DNA of 64,000 nt from Desulfurobacterium atlanticum (GTDB taxonomy: Bacteria > Aquificota > Aquificia > Desulfurobacteriales > Desulfurobacteriaceae), in assembly GCF_900188395.1 (NCBI RefSeq), contig NZ_FZOB01000002.1, forward strand, positions 155,076 to 219,075, read 5' to 3'. Below are positions 8,596 through 19,379 of the stretch, in pieces (positions within the stretch are counted from its first letter, which is position 1; each line of letters starts with the position of its first letter). Made by a program: the position numbers and the translations under genes. Under the pieces are notes generated by a model. The model made no database searches. It had not been told where the DNA came from and saw only the letters and a list, made by a program, of their open reading frames with translations.

Positions 8596-11247
8596 ATGGC
8601 AAAAATCATAACAACTCACAAAAACATGGACCTTGATGCTCTTGGAGCTGTAATCGCCGCAAAAAAGCTCTATCCTGAAGCAACCGTTATTCTTCCCGGA
8701 ACAAAGGGAAAGGATGTAATTAAAGTCCTTCAAGAAAATCCTTCACTTATAGAATATGTAGATGAAACGGGATTTGAAAAAAGCGAAAAAATTGAAACAG
8801 TAATAGTGGTTGATACTCCAGATATAAACAGAATTCCACAGGTAGTGAAAAAGATAATAGAAGCAGAAAACTGCAGGGTAATAATATACGATCACCACAC
8901 AAAGGATGTTTCAGGTTTTGAAAACAGTGAGCTTTATTTTAAAGAAACAGGAGCTGTTACATCGCTTTTAACAATGATTTTAAAAAGCCGTAAAATAATT
9001 CCATCTCCACTTGAAGCATCAATAATGGCACTTGGCATCTATTCTGATACGGGAAGTTTTCTTTTTCCTGGAACAACATCCCTTGACCTTATGGCATGTT
9101 CATACCTTTTTTCAATAGGAGCAAACCCGGAAACCATTAAATATTACCTGCCAAAAGAGCTATCGCCAGAAGAGATAGATATTTTAAAAATACTGAAAGA
9201 TAATATTGAAATCAAAGAGATAAACGGAAACACAGTTGCAATAACAACAGCTCAATTTGACAGATACGTAGGTGATATAGCCCACCTTATAAGTAAACTA
9301 CTTGATATAAATAATTATCCAGCTTTGATAGCAATCATCTCAGTAGAAGGCACCATCTTTGTAATTTGCCGCTCCAAGACACCTCTTGTGGATGTTTCAA
9401 AAGTTGCAGAAAAACTTGGAGGAGGCGGACACAAAGAAGCAGCATCTGCTGTTATAAGAGACAAAACTCTTTATGAAGCAAAAGAACTTGTTTTAAAGCT
9501 TTTAAAAGAAACTGTGCAACCTGCAAAAGTTGCAAGAGACATAATGTCCACACCAGCTCAAGTTTTAAAGGAAACGGTAAGTGTAAAAGACGCACTTTCC
9601 TTTTTGATGAAGCAGGGAATAAACGCCGCTCCTGTAGTTGACGAAGATGGTAATATTGTTGGTTTAATAAACAGGAACCTTACAGACAAAGCGATTCACA
9701 TGGGAATAGAGTCTGAACCTGTTTTTCTCATAATGGAAAGAGATTTTGAATATGTGACACCTGAAACTCCTGTAGGAGTTGTGGAGAAAATAGTAATAGA
9801 TAACCAACAAACACTGGTTCCTGTGATAGAGAACGGCAAAGTAGTCGGAGTTATAACAAGAACAGATATTCTTACAAACCTTTACAGGAACATTATTGAT
9901 GAGTCGGAAAAATTTTACAGGAAGAGAACTCTTTCATCTCCAGGATACAAAAACGTAAAACAGATAATGAAAGAGAGACTTCCTGAAAAGGTATTTAATT
10001 TACTGAAAAAAATAGGCGAAATAGCAGACAGAGAAAAAATCAACGCTTATGTGATAGGTGGATTTGTAAGAGACCTTATCATTGGAAGAAGAAATCTTGA
10101 TGTTGACATTGTGGTTGAAGGTGATGCACCTTCTTTTGCAAAAAAAGTAGCGAAAGAACTTAACGGGAAACTCCACTCTTTTGAAAAGTTTAAAACAGCA
10201 ACGGTTACACTGCCGGACGGTTTTAGAATAGACTTTGCTTCTGCAAGGACAGAAATTTACCGTGCACCAGGTGCCCTTCCTGAAGTTGATACAGCTCCGC
10301 TGAAAAAAGACCTTTTCAGAAGGGATTTTACAATAAACACATTGGCAATAAAGATAAACGGAAAAGAGTTTGGAAAACTGATAGACTTTTTCAACGGTTT
10401 AAAGGACATAAAAGAGAAAAAAATTCGCGTTCTTCACGCTTTAAGTTTTGTTGAAGACCCGACAAGGATTTTAAGAGCTTTAAGGTTTGCAGTAAGGTAC
10501 AGATTTGACCTTGGAAAACATACAGAAAAGCTTTTAAGAATAGCTGTAAAGAAAAACCTTTTCAGAACAGTTGAAGGTAAAAGAGTTTATCTTGAGCTAA
10601 AACATATTTTTGAAGAGGAGAATCCATTAAGAATTGTTAACAGAATGAAAGAATATGGAATTTTAAAATCTATAAGTTCTGGAATAATCTGGGATAAGAG
10701 AAAGAAAGATTTCTTTGAAAGGATAAGAAAAGTTATAAACTGGCACAAGTTAACTTTTGGAAACAGAAAAAAAGTTAACTATCCAATAATATACTTTGCA
10801 GCGTTTCTTGAAGGAATACATGGAAAAGAGCTTGAAAAACTTTTAAAAGACTTTTCAATTCCTGAAAAGGAGGTTGATCTTATAAAAAACCTTATATATA
10901 GAGGAAAACAACTTCTTAAAACACTTGAAAAGGAAAAACTAAAAAACAGCGAAATTTACAATCTTCTCAAAAGTGAACCTGACGAGCTTACCCTTTATAT
11001 AGCCGCAAAAACAGATAAAGAGAAATTAAGATTAAAGCTACTTGACTTTTTAGGAGAATGGAAAGAAATGAAACTCGCAATCACCGGAAGAGACCTTAAA
11101 GAGACGGGATTAAAGCCGGGGCCGGTGTTCAAAAAAATTCTGAAAACATTAAAAGATAAAGTTATAGATGGAGAGATAGACAATGTTTACGATGAGCTTA
11201 AAACTGAAGCACAGAAACAAATAGAAACCATACACTCAAAGAACTGA
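8596..11247 (+). CDS. A-adding tRNA nucleotidyltransferase with DHH and CBS domains
   Basis: The protein is a fusion of 883 residues. Residues 1-310 form a DHH phosphoesterase-like module (TTHKNMDLDALG, DHH at 99-101, GGGGHKEAA in the DHHA1 part). Residues 315-440 are a pair of CBS domains (ARDIMSTPAQV...; GVVEKIVIDNQQTLVPV). From about 475 onward it is a class II poly(A)/tRNA nucleotidyltransferase head with GGFVRD (488-493), LDVDIVV, RRDFTINTLA and DPTRILRALRF, then a helical tail. In Aquifex the CCA end is built by separate CC-adding and A-adding enzymes, and the A-adding one has this same fusion, so A-addition is inferred. The ATG follows AGAGG. A separate CC-adding gene should exist elsewhere. 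What the DHH module cleaves is unknown. Confidence 0.85.
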   Translation: MAKIITTHKNMDLDALGAVIAAKKLYPEATVILPGTKGKDVIKVLQENPSLIEYVDETGFEKSEKIETVIVVDTPDINRIPQVVKKIIEAENCRVIIYDHHTKDVSGFENSELYFKETGAVTSLLTMILKSRKIIPSPLEASIMALGIYSDTGSFLFPGTTSLDLMACSYLFSIGANPETIKYYLPKELSPEEIDILKILKDNIEIKEINGNTVAITTAQFDRYVGDIAHLISKLLDINNYPALIAIISVEGTIFVICRSKTPLVDVSKVAEKLGGGGHKEAASAVIRDKTLYEAKELVLKLLKETVQPAKVARDIMSTPAQVLKETVSVKDALSFLMKQGINAAPVVDEDGNIVGLINRNLTDKAIHMGIESEPVFLIMERDFEYVTPETPVGVVEKIVIDNQQTLVPVIENGKVVGVITRTDILTNLYRNIIDESEKFYRKRTLSSPGYKNVKQIMKERLPEKVFNLLKKIGEIADREKINAYVIGGFVRDLIIGRRNLDVDIVVEGDAPSFAKKVAKELNGKLHSFEKFKTATVTLPDGFRIDFASARTEIYRAPGALPEVDTAPLKKDLFRRDFTINTLAIKINGKEFGKLIDFFNGLKDIKEKKIRVLHALSFVEDPTRILRALRFAVRYRFDLGKHTEKLLRIAVKKNLFRTVEGKRVYLELKHIFEEENPLRIVNRMKEYGILKSISSGIIWDKRKKDFFERIRKVINWHKLTFGNRKKVNYPIIYFAAFLEGIHGKELEKLLKDFSIPEKEVDLIKNLIYRGKQLLKTLEKEKLKNSEIYNLLKSEPDELTLYIAAKTDKEKLRLKLLDFLGEWKEMKLAITGRDLKETGLKPGPVFKKILKTLKDKVIDGEIDNVYDELKTEAQKQIETIHSKN

Positions 11248-11296
11248 AAATCGTTTATAAATAAGAGAAATCAATCTTAATATGGTTTTTATCAGT

Positions 11297-11330
11297 GTTA
11301 CAAAAATAATTTTTTTGCTAAAATTAGCAA
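11297..11330 (+). promoter_or_regulatory. Promoter with 16-bp palindrome, probable operator
   Basis: A perfect palindrome, TTGCTAAAATTAGCAA, covers 11315-11330. A plausible -10 (TAAAAT, 11319-11324) lies inside it and GTTACA (11297-11302) is 16 bp upstream. Only the small ribbon-helix-helix gene follows, so a regulator bound here would control it. Confidence 0.5.
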
Positions 11331-11391
11331 CACATTAAAATATTAAAAGTTAAAACAAAAAATTTCCTAATTGAAAGTAAAAGGAGGAATT

Positions 11392-11616
11392 ATGGCAAGA
11401 GGAAGAAAACCTGGAAAAAGAACAAATAAAGTTGTAAAAATCTCTCTCCCTAAAAAGATTTACTACATCCTTTACGGAATAGCCGGAAATAACGAGCAAA
11501 AGCTTAACAAACTCATAAAAACAATCATTGAAGAGAAACTTGATAACTCTACAATGGCAGATCTAACAAAACTTCTTGAAAACGCAAAAAAAGAGAAAGA
11601 AGAAGTTGAAGAGTAA
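11392..11616 (+). CDS. Small ribbon-helix-helix-like protein
   Basis: A 74-residue basic protein. KVVKISLPKKIYYILYGIAG followed by EQKLNKLIKTIIEEKL matches the pattern of a ribbon-helix-helix (Arc/MetJ/CopG) DNA-binding fold: one strand, then two helices with a polar turn. The N terminus is very basic (ARGRKPGKRTNK), as in many DNA-contacting arms, and the C terminus is an acidic helical tail. The ATG at 11392 has a textbook AGGAGG SD; a TTG seven codons earlier lies upstream of that SD and is not used. No toxin partner is next to it, so a simple repressor, possibly of its own gene, is more likely than an antitoxin. The function is inferred from the pattern only. Confidence 0.65.
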   Translation: MARGRKPGKRTNKVVKISLPKKIYYILYGIAGNNEQKLNKLIKTIIEEKLDNSTMADLTKLLENAKKEKEEVEE

Positions 11617-11631
11617 ATTCAATTTAAATTA

Positions 11632-11661
11632 AAGTCGGAGGAACAGCACCTCCGACTTCTT
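11632..11661. terminator. Bidirectional hairpin between convergent genes
   Basis: A perfect 10-bp stem, AAGTCGGAGG (11632-11641) and CCTCCGACTT (11649-11658), has a 7-nt loop. T-rich sequence flanks both sides, and it sits between the ends of the ribbon-helix-helix gene and the component I synthase, touching the latter's stop codon. Confidence 0.75.
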
Positions 11662-12946
11662 ATAAAATATCAATTCCTGCTACGGTTAGAAAAGCTTTTC
11701 CCTTGTTTATAGTTTCTTTATACTCAAGGTCAGGGACAGAATCCCATACTATTCCAGCACCAACCTGAAGATATGCACGGTTTTCTTTTATAAGCAATGT
11801 TCTTATAACAATATTAAAATCAAGGTTTCCTTCAAAAGAGAAATAACCGACAGAACCGGTATAAAGAGCCCTTCTTGTTGGTTCAAGCTCCTCAATAATC
11901 TCCATAGTTCTCACTTTAGGGGCTCCTGTTATAGTTCCCCCGGGAAACATTGCTTTTACAATATCCACAGGATGAACGTTGCTATCAACTTCTCCTTTTA
12001 CATTGGAAACTATATGAATAACATGGGAGTAGCTTTCAAGCACCATCAGTTCATCAACCTCAACAGTGCCATAACGGGCAACTTTCCCGATATCGTTTCT
12101 CTCAAGATCAACAAGCATTATATGCTCAGCACGCTCCTTCTCAGAAAGAAGAAGCTCCCTTGAAAGATGTAAATCTTCTTCCTTATTTTTTCCTCTTCTT
12201 CTTGTGCCGGCTATCGGCCGTGTCTCAATAACATTTTTCTCTTTTTTTATCAGCCTTTCTGGAGAACAGGAAACAGCCTCAAATCCATCAATGTCAAAAT
12301 AAAATGAAAACGGTGATGGATTTATTTTTCTTAAACTGTCGTAGAAAGATAAACTGGAACCTTCAATTTCAAAATCAAGTCTCTGAGAAAAATTAACCTG
12401 AAATGTATCACCTGAAGCTATATACTCTTTTATTTTTTCAACAGCATAAACAAAATAATCTTTTGACATATTAAAACCTTTAAACTTAATATTAAACGGA
12501 GGAAACTGTTTGAAGCTAAATCCACTACCTGAAATTTCAACCTCATCACCGTAAATTTTTATCTCTTTTTTTAGATTATCAAAGACAAAAGTTGTTTCAG
12601 GAAGAAAGAAAAGAATATCAGGCATACCGATGTCATCAGTAGCAATATCAGGCAGTTTTTCTATGTCTCTAACAGCATCGTATGATAGATAACCAAAAAT
12701 ACCAAAATCTTCAGGATATTTTTTCTTTAAAGAATCGTAAAACTTTTTCAGCTTTTCAAATCCATCAAAATCTCCTGTCTTAAGAAGAAGTTTCTCTTTT
12801 TCCCCAACACAGATAAAAGAAAATCTTCCTGTTTTACCGTTCACAGTAGCCGAATCAAGAAACAGTTTTACAGGAAAACCTTTTGATACTAAATATTTAA
12901 ACAATTCATAAGGTTCTATCCAATCAACATTCCTTACCACAGACAC
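11660..12946 (-). CDS. pabB: Chorismate-using synthase component I (aminodeoxychorismate or anthranilate synthase)
   Basis: This is the ammonia-dependent chorismate synthase component, partner of a glutaminase not seen here. The N-terminal domain (1-140) has [18 protein letters not shown], close to the FLDSA...GR(F/Y)SF style of PabB proteins. The catalytic domain (165-428) has [33 protein letters not shown] and the C-terminal GAGIVWDS. Residues 244-248 read PIAGT: E. coli PabB has PIKGT with a nucleophilic lysine, while TrpE has PIAGT. At 428 residues it is shorter than most TrpE proteins. The two calls are close; I lean to PabB because of length, N-terminal motif and the nearby folP. Confidence 0.65.
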   Translation of the reverse strand: MSVVRNVDWIEPYELFKYLVSKGFPVKLFLDSATVNGKTGRFSFICVGEKEKLLLKTGDFDGFEKLKKFYDSLKKKYPEDFGIFGYLSYDAVRDIEKLPDIATDDIGMPDILFFLPETTFVFDNLKKEIKIYGDEVEISGSGFSFKQFPPFNIKFKGFNMSKDYFVYAVEKIKEYIASGDTFQVNFSQRLDFEIEGSSLSFYDSLRKINPSPFSFYFDIDGFEAVSCSPERLIKKEKNVIETRPIAGTRRRGKNKEEDLHLSRELLLSEKERAEHIMLVDLERNDIGKVARYGTVEVDELMVLESYSHVIHIVSNVKGEVDSNVHPVDIVKAMFPGGTITGAPKVRTMEIIEELEPTRRALYTGSVGYFSFEGNLDFNIVIRTLLIKENRAYLQVGAGIVWDSVPDLEYKETINKGKAFLTVAGIDIL

Positions 12947-13081
12947 TCTCCTTGCTTTAGCTTCAAAAGTTTGAAATTCTTCGGTTGCAAAGCAACCTCG
13001 GAAATACTTTTCTGTTTAGAACAAAGTCTATAGAATCCTTCAATCCCATAGTTGTTTTTTTAAACATCCTCGCTATAAAGG

Positions 13082-13110
13082 TTGTATGTAAACTCTAAAA
13101 ATTTTATGAT
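13082..13110 (+). promoter_or_regulatory. Promoter of the ilvBNC operon
   Basis: TTGTAT (13082-13087) and TATGAT (13105-13110) are separated by exactly 17 bp, 57 bp before the ilvB ATG, which has AGGAGG at 13156-13161. The rest of the 220-bp divergent gap holds a small hairpin (GGTTGC/GCAACC) near 12993-13007 but no leader peptide rich in branched-chain codons. Confidence 0.55.
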
Positions 13111-13166
13111 ATTATTCAGCTTTATCAACTGTGCTAATCTCCCGCCCTAAGATTTAGGAGGCAAAT

Positions 13167-14909
13167 ATGAAACTATCAGGAGCGGAAATACTTTTAGAAG
13201 CGTTAAAGCTTGAAGGTGTAGAGTATATATTCGGATATCCAGGAGGAGCTGTTCTGGATATTTATGATAGACTAACCTATACTCCTTTAAAACATATTTT
13301 GACAAGACACGAACAGGGAGCAGCCCATGCAGCTGACGGATATGCAAGAACAACAGGCAAAGTAGGTGTATGCTTTGCAACATCAGGTCCCGGAGCTACA
13401 AATCTTGTAACAGGAATCGCTACTGCTCAAATAGACTCTGTCCCGATAGTTGCATTTACAGGAAACGTCCCAACATTTATGATAGGAAATGATGCTTTCC
13501 AGGAAGTTGATACAGTCGGAATAACAAGACCTATAACTAAACATAACTTCCTTGTTAAAGATGTTAACAACCTTGCAGACACCATCAAAAAAGCCTTTTA
13601 CATAGCAAAAACCGGAAGGCCGGGCGTTGTACTGGTTGACCTGCCTAAAGATGTTATGAGAAGTATTGCTGATTTCTTTGAGCAGGAATACCGATCTCCT
13701 GTTCAGATAAGAAGTTATAAACCTGTTAAAAAAGGACATCCGGGGCAGATAAAAAGAGCGGCAAAAGCTATCGCACAGGCCAAAAGGCCCGTTCTTTACG
13801 TAGGTGGAGGAATCATAAAAGCTGATGCTTCAGACCTTATAGTCAAACTTGCAGAACTTGTAACGATACCTGTTACAACAACATTAATGGGACTTGGTGC
13901 CATTCCTGGAACTCATCCCTACTTTCTTGGAATGCTCGGAATGCACGGAACATACGCTGCAAACATGGCAGTTACAGAGTGCGACCTTTTAATAGCTGTA
14001 GGTGCAAGATTTGATGACAGGGTTACTGGCAAAGTGGCTGAATTTGCACCTAACGCAAAGATTATTCACATAGATGTTGATAGCGCTGAAATCGGCAAAG
14101 TTAAAGATGCTCACATTCCTATAGTTGGAGATGCAAAACTTGTTCTTGAAGAGCTGCTGCCGGAAGTTGAAAAGCAGATTATGAAAAACAGAGAAGTCTC
14201 CCTTGAAAGGGACAGGTGGATGGATCTTGTTCAACACTGGAAGGTAAGATACCCTCTTTATTATGAACCAAGTGATGTGGTAATAAAACCGCAGTTTGTA
14301 ATAGAGAAAATATACGAAATTACAGATGGAGACGCAATAATATCAACTGACGTCGGTCAGCATCAGATGTGGACGGCTCAGTATTACAAATTCAAAAGGC
14401 CAAAGCAACTTGCAACGTCAGGCGGACTTGGAACTATGGGATACGGTGTTCCGGCGGCGATAGGAGCACAGATAGGAAATCCTGATAAAACGGTTTTCTG
14501 TATATCAGGAGACGGAAGCTTTCAGATGAACATGCAGGAAATAGTTACAGCTGCTAATTACAAAATACCTGTTAAAATTGCCATCCTGAACAACCGTTAT
14601 CTTGGAATGGTTCGTCAGTGGCAGGGTATTTTTTATGATAGAAACTACTCTGAGGTTGATATTGCATTCCAGCCTGACTTCGTTAAACTAACGGAAAGCA
14701 TGGGAGGAATCGGCCTACGAGCTGAGAAACCTGAAGATGTTGAAAAAGTTTTGAAAGAGGCAATGGCAATTAACGACAGACCGGTAGTTATAGATTTTGT
14801 TGTTAACAGAGAAGAGGATGTTTTCCCGATGGTTCCTCCTGGTGCTGCTGTCAGCGAGATGATACTTCCTGATTATGGAAAGAAAAAATCAAGAAAAGCT
14901 GTTAGCTAA
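13167..14909 (+). CDS. ilvB: Acetolactate synthase large subunit
   Basis: IlvB uses thiamine diphosphate to condense two pyruvates, or pyruvate with 2-oxobutyrate, in the first common step to valine, leucine and isoleucine. At 580 residues it is full length. The catalytic Glu is at 49 in [29 protein letters not shown], the FAD-binding middle domain ([23 protein letters not shown]) and the diphosphate motif [11 protein letters not shown]...LNN are intact. The regulatory subunit gene ilvN follows 9 bp later, then ilvC, making a biosynthetic operon. Confidence 0.96.
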   Translation: MKLSGAEILLEALKLEGVEYIFGYPGGAVLDIYDRLTYTPLKHILTRHEQGAAHAADGYARTTGKVGVCFATSGPGATNLVTGIATAQIDSVPIVAFTGNVPTFMIGNDAFQEVDTVGITRPITKHNFLVKDVNNLADTIKKAFYIAKTGRPGVVLVDLPKDVMRSIADFFEQEYRSPVQIRSYKPVKKGHPGQIKRAAKAIAQAKRPVLYVGGGIIKADASDLIVKLAELVTIPVTTTLMGLGAIPGTHPYFLGMLGMHGTYAANMAVTECDLLIAVGARFDDRVTGKVAEFAPNAKIIHIDVDSAEIGKVKDAHIPIVGDAKLVLEELLPEVEKQIMKNREVSLERDRWMDLVQHWKVRYPLYYEPSDVVIKPQFVIEKIYEITDGDAIISTDVGQHQMWTAQYYKFKRPKQLATSGGLGTMGYGVPAAIGAQIGNPDKTVFCISGDGSFQMNMQEIVTAANYKIPVKIAILNNRYLGMVRQWQGIFYDRNYSEVDIAFQPDFVKLTESMGGIGLRAEKPEDVEKVLKEAMAINDRPVVIDFVVNREEDVFPMVPPGAAVSEMILPDYGKKKSRKAVS

Positions 14910-14918
14910 GAGGTAGCT

Positions 14919-16456
<1,538 letters not shown>

Positions 16457-16459
16457 TTC

Positions 16460-16487
16460 AGGGGGCTCTGCCCCCTTTACTATTTGT
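16460..16487 (+). terminator. Intrinsic terminator of ilvBNC
   Basis: AGGGGGC (16460-16466) pairs perfectly with GCCCCCT (16470-16476) across a TCT loop and is followed by TTACTATTT. A second small inverted repeat (TTGTC/GACAA, 16484-16497) lies between it and uvrA. Confidence 0.8.
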
Positions 16488-16526
16488 CAATGGACAATTA
16501 TAAAATTATTCCTAAATTTTCTATCC

Positions 16527-19337
16527 ATGAAAGATAAAATCATTATAAAAGGTGCAAGGCAGCACAATTTAAAAAATATTGATCTTGAAATTCCGAAAAA
16601 TAAACTTGTTGTAATCACCGGGCTTTCAGGTTCAGGGAAATCCTCCCTTGCCTTTGATACCCTTTATGCTGAAGGACAGAGAAGATATGTTGAATCTCTC
16701 TCTTCTTACGCAAGGCAGTTTCTTCAACTTATGGAAAAGCCAGATGTTGACTTTATAGAAGGATTATCTCCGGCAATCTCCATAGAGCAGAAAACAGTAT
16801 CAAAAAACCCCCGTTCAACAGTGGGAACAACAACAGAGATACACGACTATTTAAGACTTCTTTTTGCAAGAGCTGGAACTCCATACTGTCCGAACTGTGA
16901 TATTCCCATTCAACCACAAACTATTCAGGAGATAGTTGACAGAATATTAAAATTTGAAGGTAAAAGAATCCTGATTCTCTCTCCGGTAGTAAGAGAACAG
17001 AAAGGAGAACACAAAAAACTTATAGAGAGACTTGAAAAGCAGGGATTTAGAAGAGTCAGAATAGACGGAAAAATATACACTATAGATGAAGCAAGAGAAC
17101 TAAAACTTGAAAAGAGGGTGAAACACTCCATAGATGTTATTGTTGACAGAATTAAAGTAAAATCCTCTGATAAAACAAGAATAGCAGACTCTGTGGAGAT
17201 AGCTGTTAACCTTTCTGAAGGCCTTGTAGTTGTTTTAGACTATGACACAGGAAATGAGGAAACCTTCAGCACAAAAGGTGCGTGTCCTGAATGTGGATTC
17301 AGTTTCAAAGAAATTTCTCCAAGACTTTTCTCCTTCAACAGCCCGATAGGTGCATGCACCACCTGCGGAGGTATAGGTTTCAAACTTAAAATAGACCCTG
17401 ACCTTCTCATAGACTGGGATAAACCGGCAATAATGGCTTTTAATATAGCGGAAAACAGTAAATTTGAATACATAAAAGACATGGTAGCAACTGCCTGTGA
17501 ATATCTTGATATTCCGATTATAAAACCTATAGGAGAGCTCAGTGAAGAAGAGCTTGATTTTATTCTCTTTGCGGAAAAAGGTCTTGTAAGGGTAATAAAT
17601 ACGATAGGCTGGAGCAGGGGGAAATATAAACCTTACTACTTTGAAGGGATTATAAAACATCTTGAGAGAAGATATGCAGAAACCGAATCGGAAACGGTAA
17701 GAGAGTATATAGAAGAATATATGAGAGAAGTTCCCTGTGATACATGTAAAGGAGCCCGTTTAAACAGAGAAGCTCTTTCTATAAAAATAGAAGGACTAAA
17801 CATAGCTGAAATTGAGAAGATGAGCATAGCAGAGGCGTTTAAATTTTTTGAAAATTTAAACTTTGAAGGTAAAAGAAAGATTATTGCTGAAAGAGTTTTA
17901 AAAGAGATAAAAAACCGTCTTAAATTTCTACTTGATGTAGGGCTTGATTACCTTACACTTGACAGAAGAACAGGAACATTATCCGGCGGTGAATCTCAGA
18001 GAATAAGGCTTGCAACTCAGATAGGTTCAAAGCTTACCGGCGTATTGTATGTCCTTGATGAACCAAGCATAGGACTGCATCAGAGGGATAATCAAAGACT
18101 TATAAACACTTTAAAAGAGCTCAGGGACATAGGAAACACAGTAATAGTTGTTGAACACGATACAGAGACGATAGAAAATGCAGATTTTATAGTTGATATG
18201 GGACCGGGAGCCGGAATCCACGGTGGCGAAGTTGTTGCCACAGGCACGGCTGAAGAGATAAAAATCAATGAAAACTCAATAACAGGAAAGTATCTTTCCG
18301 GGAAACTTAAAATTCCTGTTCCTGAGAAAAGGAGAACACCGCAAGGAAAGGCACTAAAAGTGATAGGAGCAAAAGAACACAATTTAAAAAACATTACTGT
18401 GGAATTTCCCCTTGGACTTTTTATATGTGTAACAGGTGTTTCAGGTTCTGGAAAATCAACTCTTGTCAATGATATTCTTTATAGAGCTCTGTCCAAAGAG
18501 ATCTACAAAAGCAAAACTATTCCGGGAAAATATGAAAAAATAGAAGGACTTGAACACATAGATAAGGTTATAAATGTTGACCAATCACCGATAGGTAGAA
18601 CACCACGCTCAAACCCGGCAACTTACATCGGCGTTTTTGACCTTATTAGAGAACTTTTTGCTGCTACTCCTGAAGCTCGGGCAAGGGGTTATAAAAAGGG
18701 AAGATTTTCCTTTAATGTTCCGGGAGGAAGGTGTGAAGCCTGCAGAGGAGACGGAGTAATAAAGGTTGAAATGCACTTTCTTCCTGATGTTTACGTAACC
18801 TGTGATGTTTGTGGTGGAAAGAGATACAACAGAGAAACCCTTGAGATAACATATAAGGGAAAAAATATTCACGATATTCTGGAAATGAGCGTTGAAGAAG
18901 CCCTTGAATTTTTCAAACATCATGAAAAAATAGTAAGAAAACTTAAAACCCTATACGATGTTGGACTCTCCTATATCAAACTGGGACAGCCTGCCACAAC
19001 CCTTTCAGGAGGAGAAGCCCAGAGAATTAAACTTGCTAAAGAACTTTCAAAAAGGGCAACAGGCAAAACTGTCTATATCCTTGATGAACCAACCACCGGA
19101 CTGCATATCCACGATGTTAAAAAACTTATAGAGGTTCTTCAAAAATTGGTTGATATGGGAAACACAGTAATTGTTATAGAACATAATCTTGACTTCATAA
19201 AATGTGCCGATTACATAATTGACCTTGGACCTGAAGGGGGAGATAAAGGGGGAAAAGTTGTTGCCACCGGAACACCTGAAGAAGTGGCAAAAATGGATAC
19301 CTGGACAGGTAGATACTTGAAAAAATTTTTGTTATAG
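16527..19337 (+). CDS. uvrA: Excinuclease ABC subunit A
   Basis: UvrA finds bulky DNA lesions and loads UvrB in nucleotide excision repair. The 936-residue protein has two ABC ATPase modules. The first has Walker [10 protein letters not shown] (32-40) and signature [12 protein letters not shown]; the second has [10 protein letters not shown] (about 638) and [12 protein letters not shown] with [10 protein letters not shown]. Zinc modules are visible as CPNC, CPEC...CTTC and CEAC...CDVC pairs. GSFNSP-type and [13 protein letters not shown] segments are typical. No clear SD precedes the ATG at 16527, so the leader may be very short. Confidence 0.97.
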   Translation: MKDKIIIKGARQHNLKNIDLEIPKNKLVVITGLSGSGKSSLAFDTLYAEGQRRYVESLSSYARQFLQLMEKPDVDFIEGLSPAISIEQKTVSKNPRSTVGTTTEIHDYLRLLFARAGTPYCPNCDIPIQPQTIQEIVDRILKFEGKRILILSPVVREQKGEHKKLIERLEKQGFRRVRIDGKIYTIDEARELKLEKRVKHSIDVIVDRIKVKSSDKTRIADSVEIAVNLSEGLVVVLDYDTGNEETFSTKGACPECGFSFKEISPRLFSFNSPIGACTTCGGIGFKLKIDPDLLIDWDKPAIMAFNIAENSKFEYIKDMVATACEYLDIPIIKPIGELSEEELDFILFAEKGLVRVINTIGWSRGKYKPYYFEGIIKHLERRYAETESETVREYIEEYMREVPCDTCKGARLNREALSIKIEGLNIAEIEKMSIAEAFKFFENLNFEGKRKIIAERVLKEIKNRLKFLLDVGLDYLTLDRRTGTLSGGESQRIRLATQIGSKLTGVLYVLDEPSIGLHQRDNQRLINTLKELRDIGNTVIVVEHDTETIENADFIVDMGPGAGIHGGEVVATGTAEEIKINENSITGKYLSGKLKIPVPEKRRTPQGKALKVIGAKEHNLKNITVEFPLGLFICVTGVSGSGKSTLVNDILYRALSKEIYKSKTIPGKYEKIEGLEHIDKVINVDQSPIGRTPRSNPATYIGVFDLIRELFAATPEARARGYKKGRFSFNVPGGRCEACRGDGVIKVEMHFLPDVYVTCDVCGGKRYNRETLEITYKGKNIHDILEMSVEEALEFFKHHEKIVRKLKTLYDVGLSYIKLGQPATTLSGGEAQRIKLAKELSKRATGKTVYILDEPTTGLHIHDVKKLIEVLQKLVDMGNTVIVIEHNLDFIKCADYIIDLGPEGGDKGGKVVATGTPEEVAKMDTWTGRYLKKFLL

Positions 19338-19379
19338 TAGTTTTCAACCATAAATTAATAATCAACTTTGAGGGTTCTT

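Noticed and set aside
11392..11616. Ribbon-helix-helix gene as an antitoxin
   Set aside because: No toxin-like gene is adjacent on the same strand; the next gene is a convergent biosynthetic gene beyond a terminator.
12947..13166. Possible attenuator or leader peptide before ilvB
   Set aside because: There is a small hairpin but no short frame rich in Leu, Val or Ile codons and no terminator/antiterminator pair that I could draw.
16484..16497. Inverted repeat TTGTC/GACAA before uvrA as a LexA-type SOS box
   Set aside because: Only 5-bp arms and no match to known LexA boxes; it is also beside the ilvC terminator. Not enough to call.
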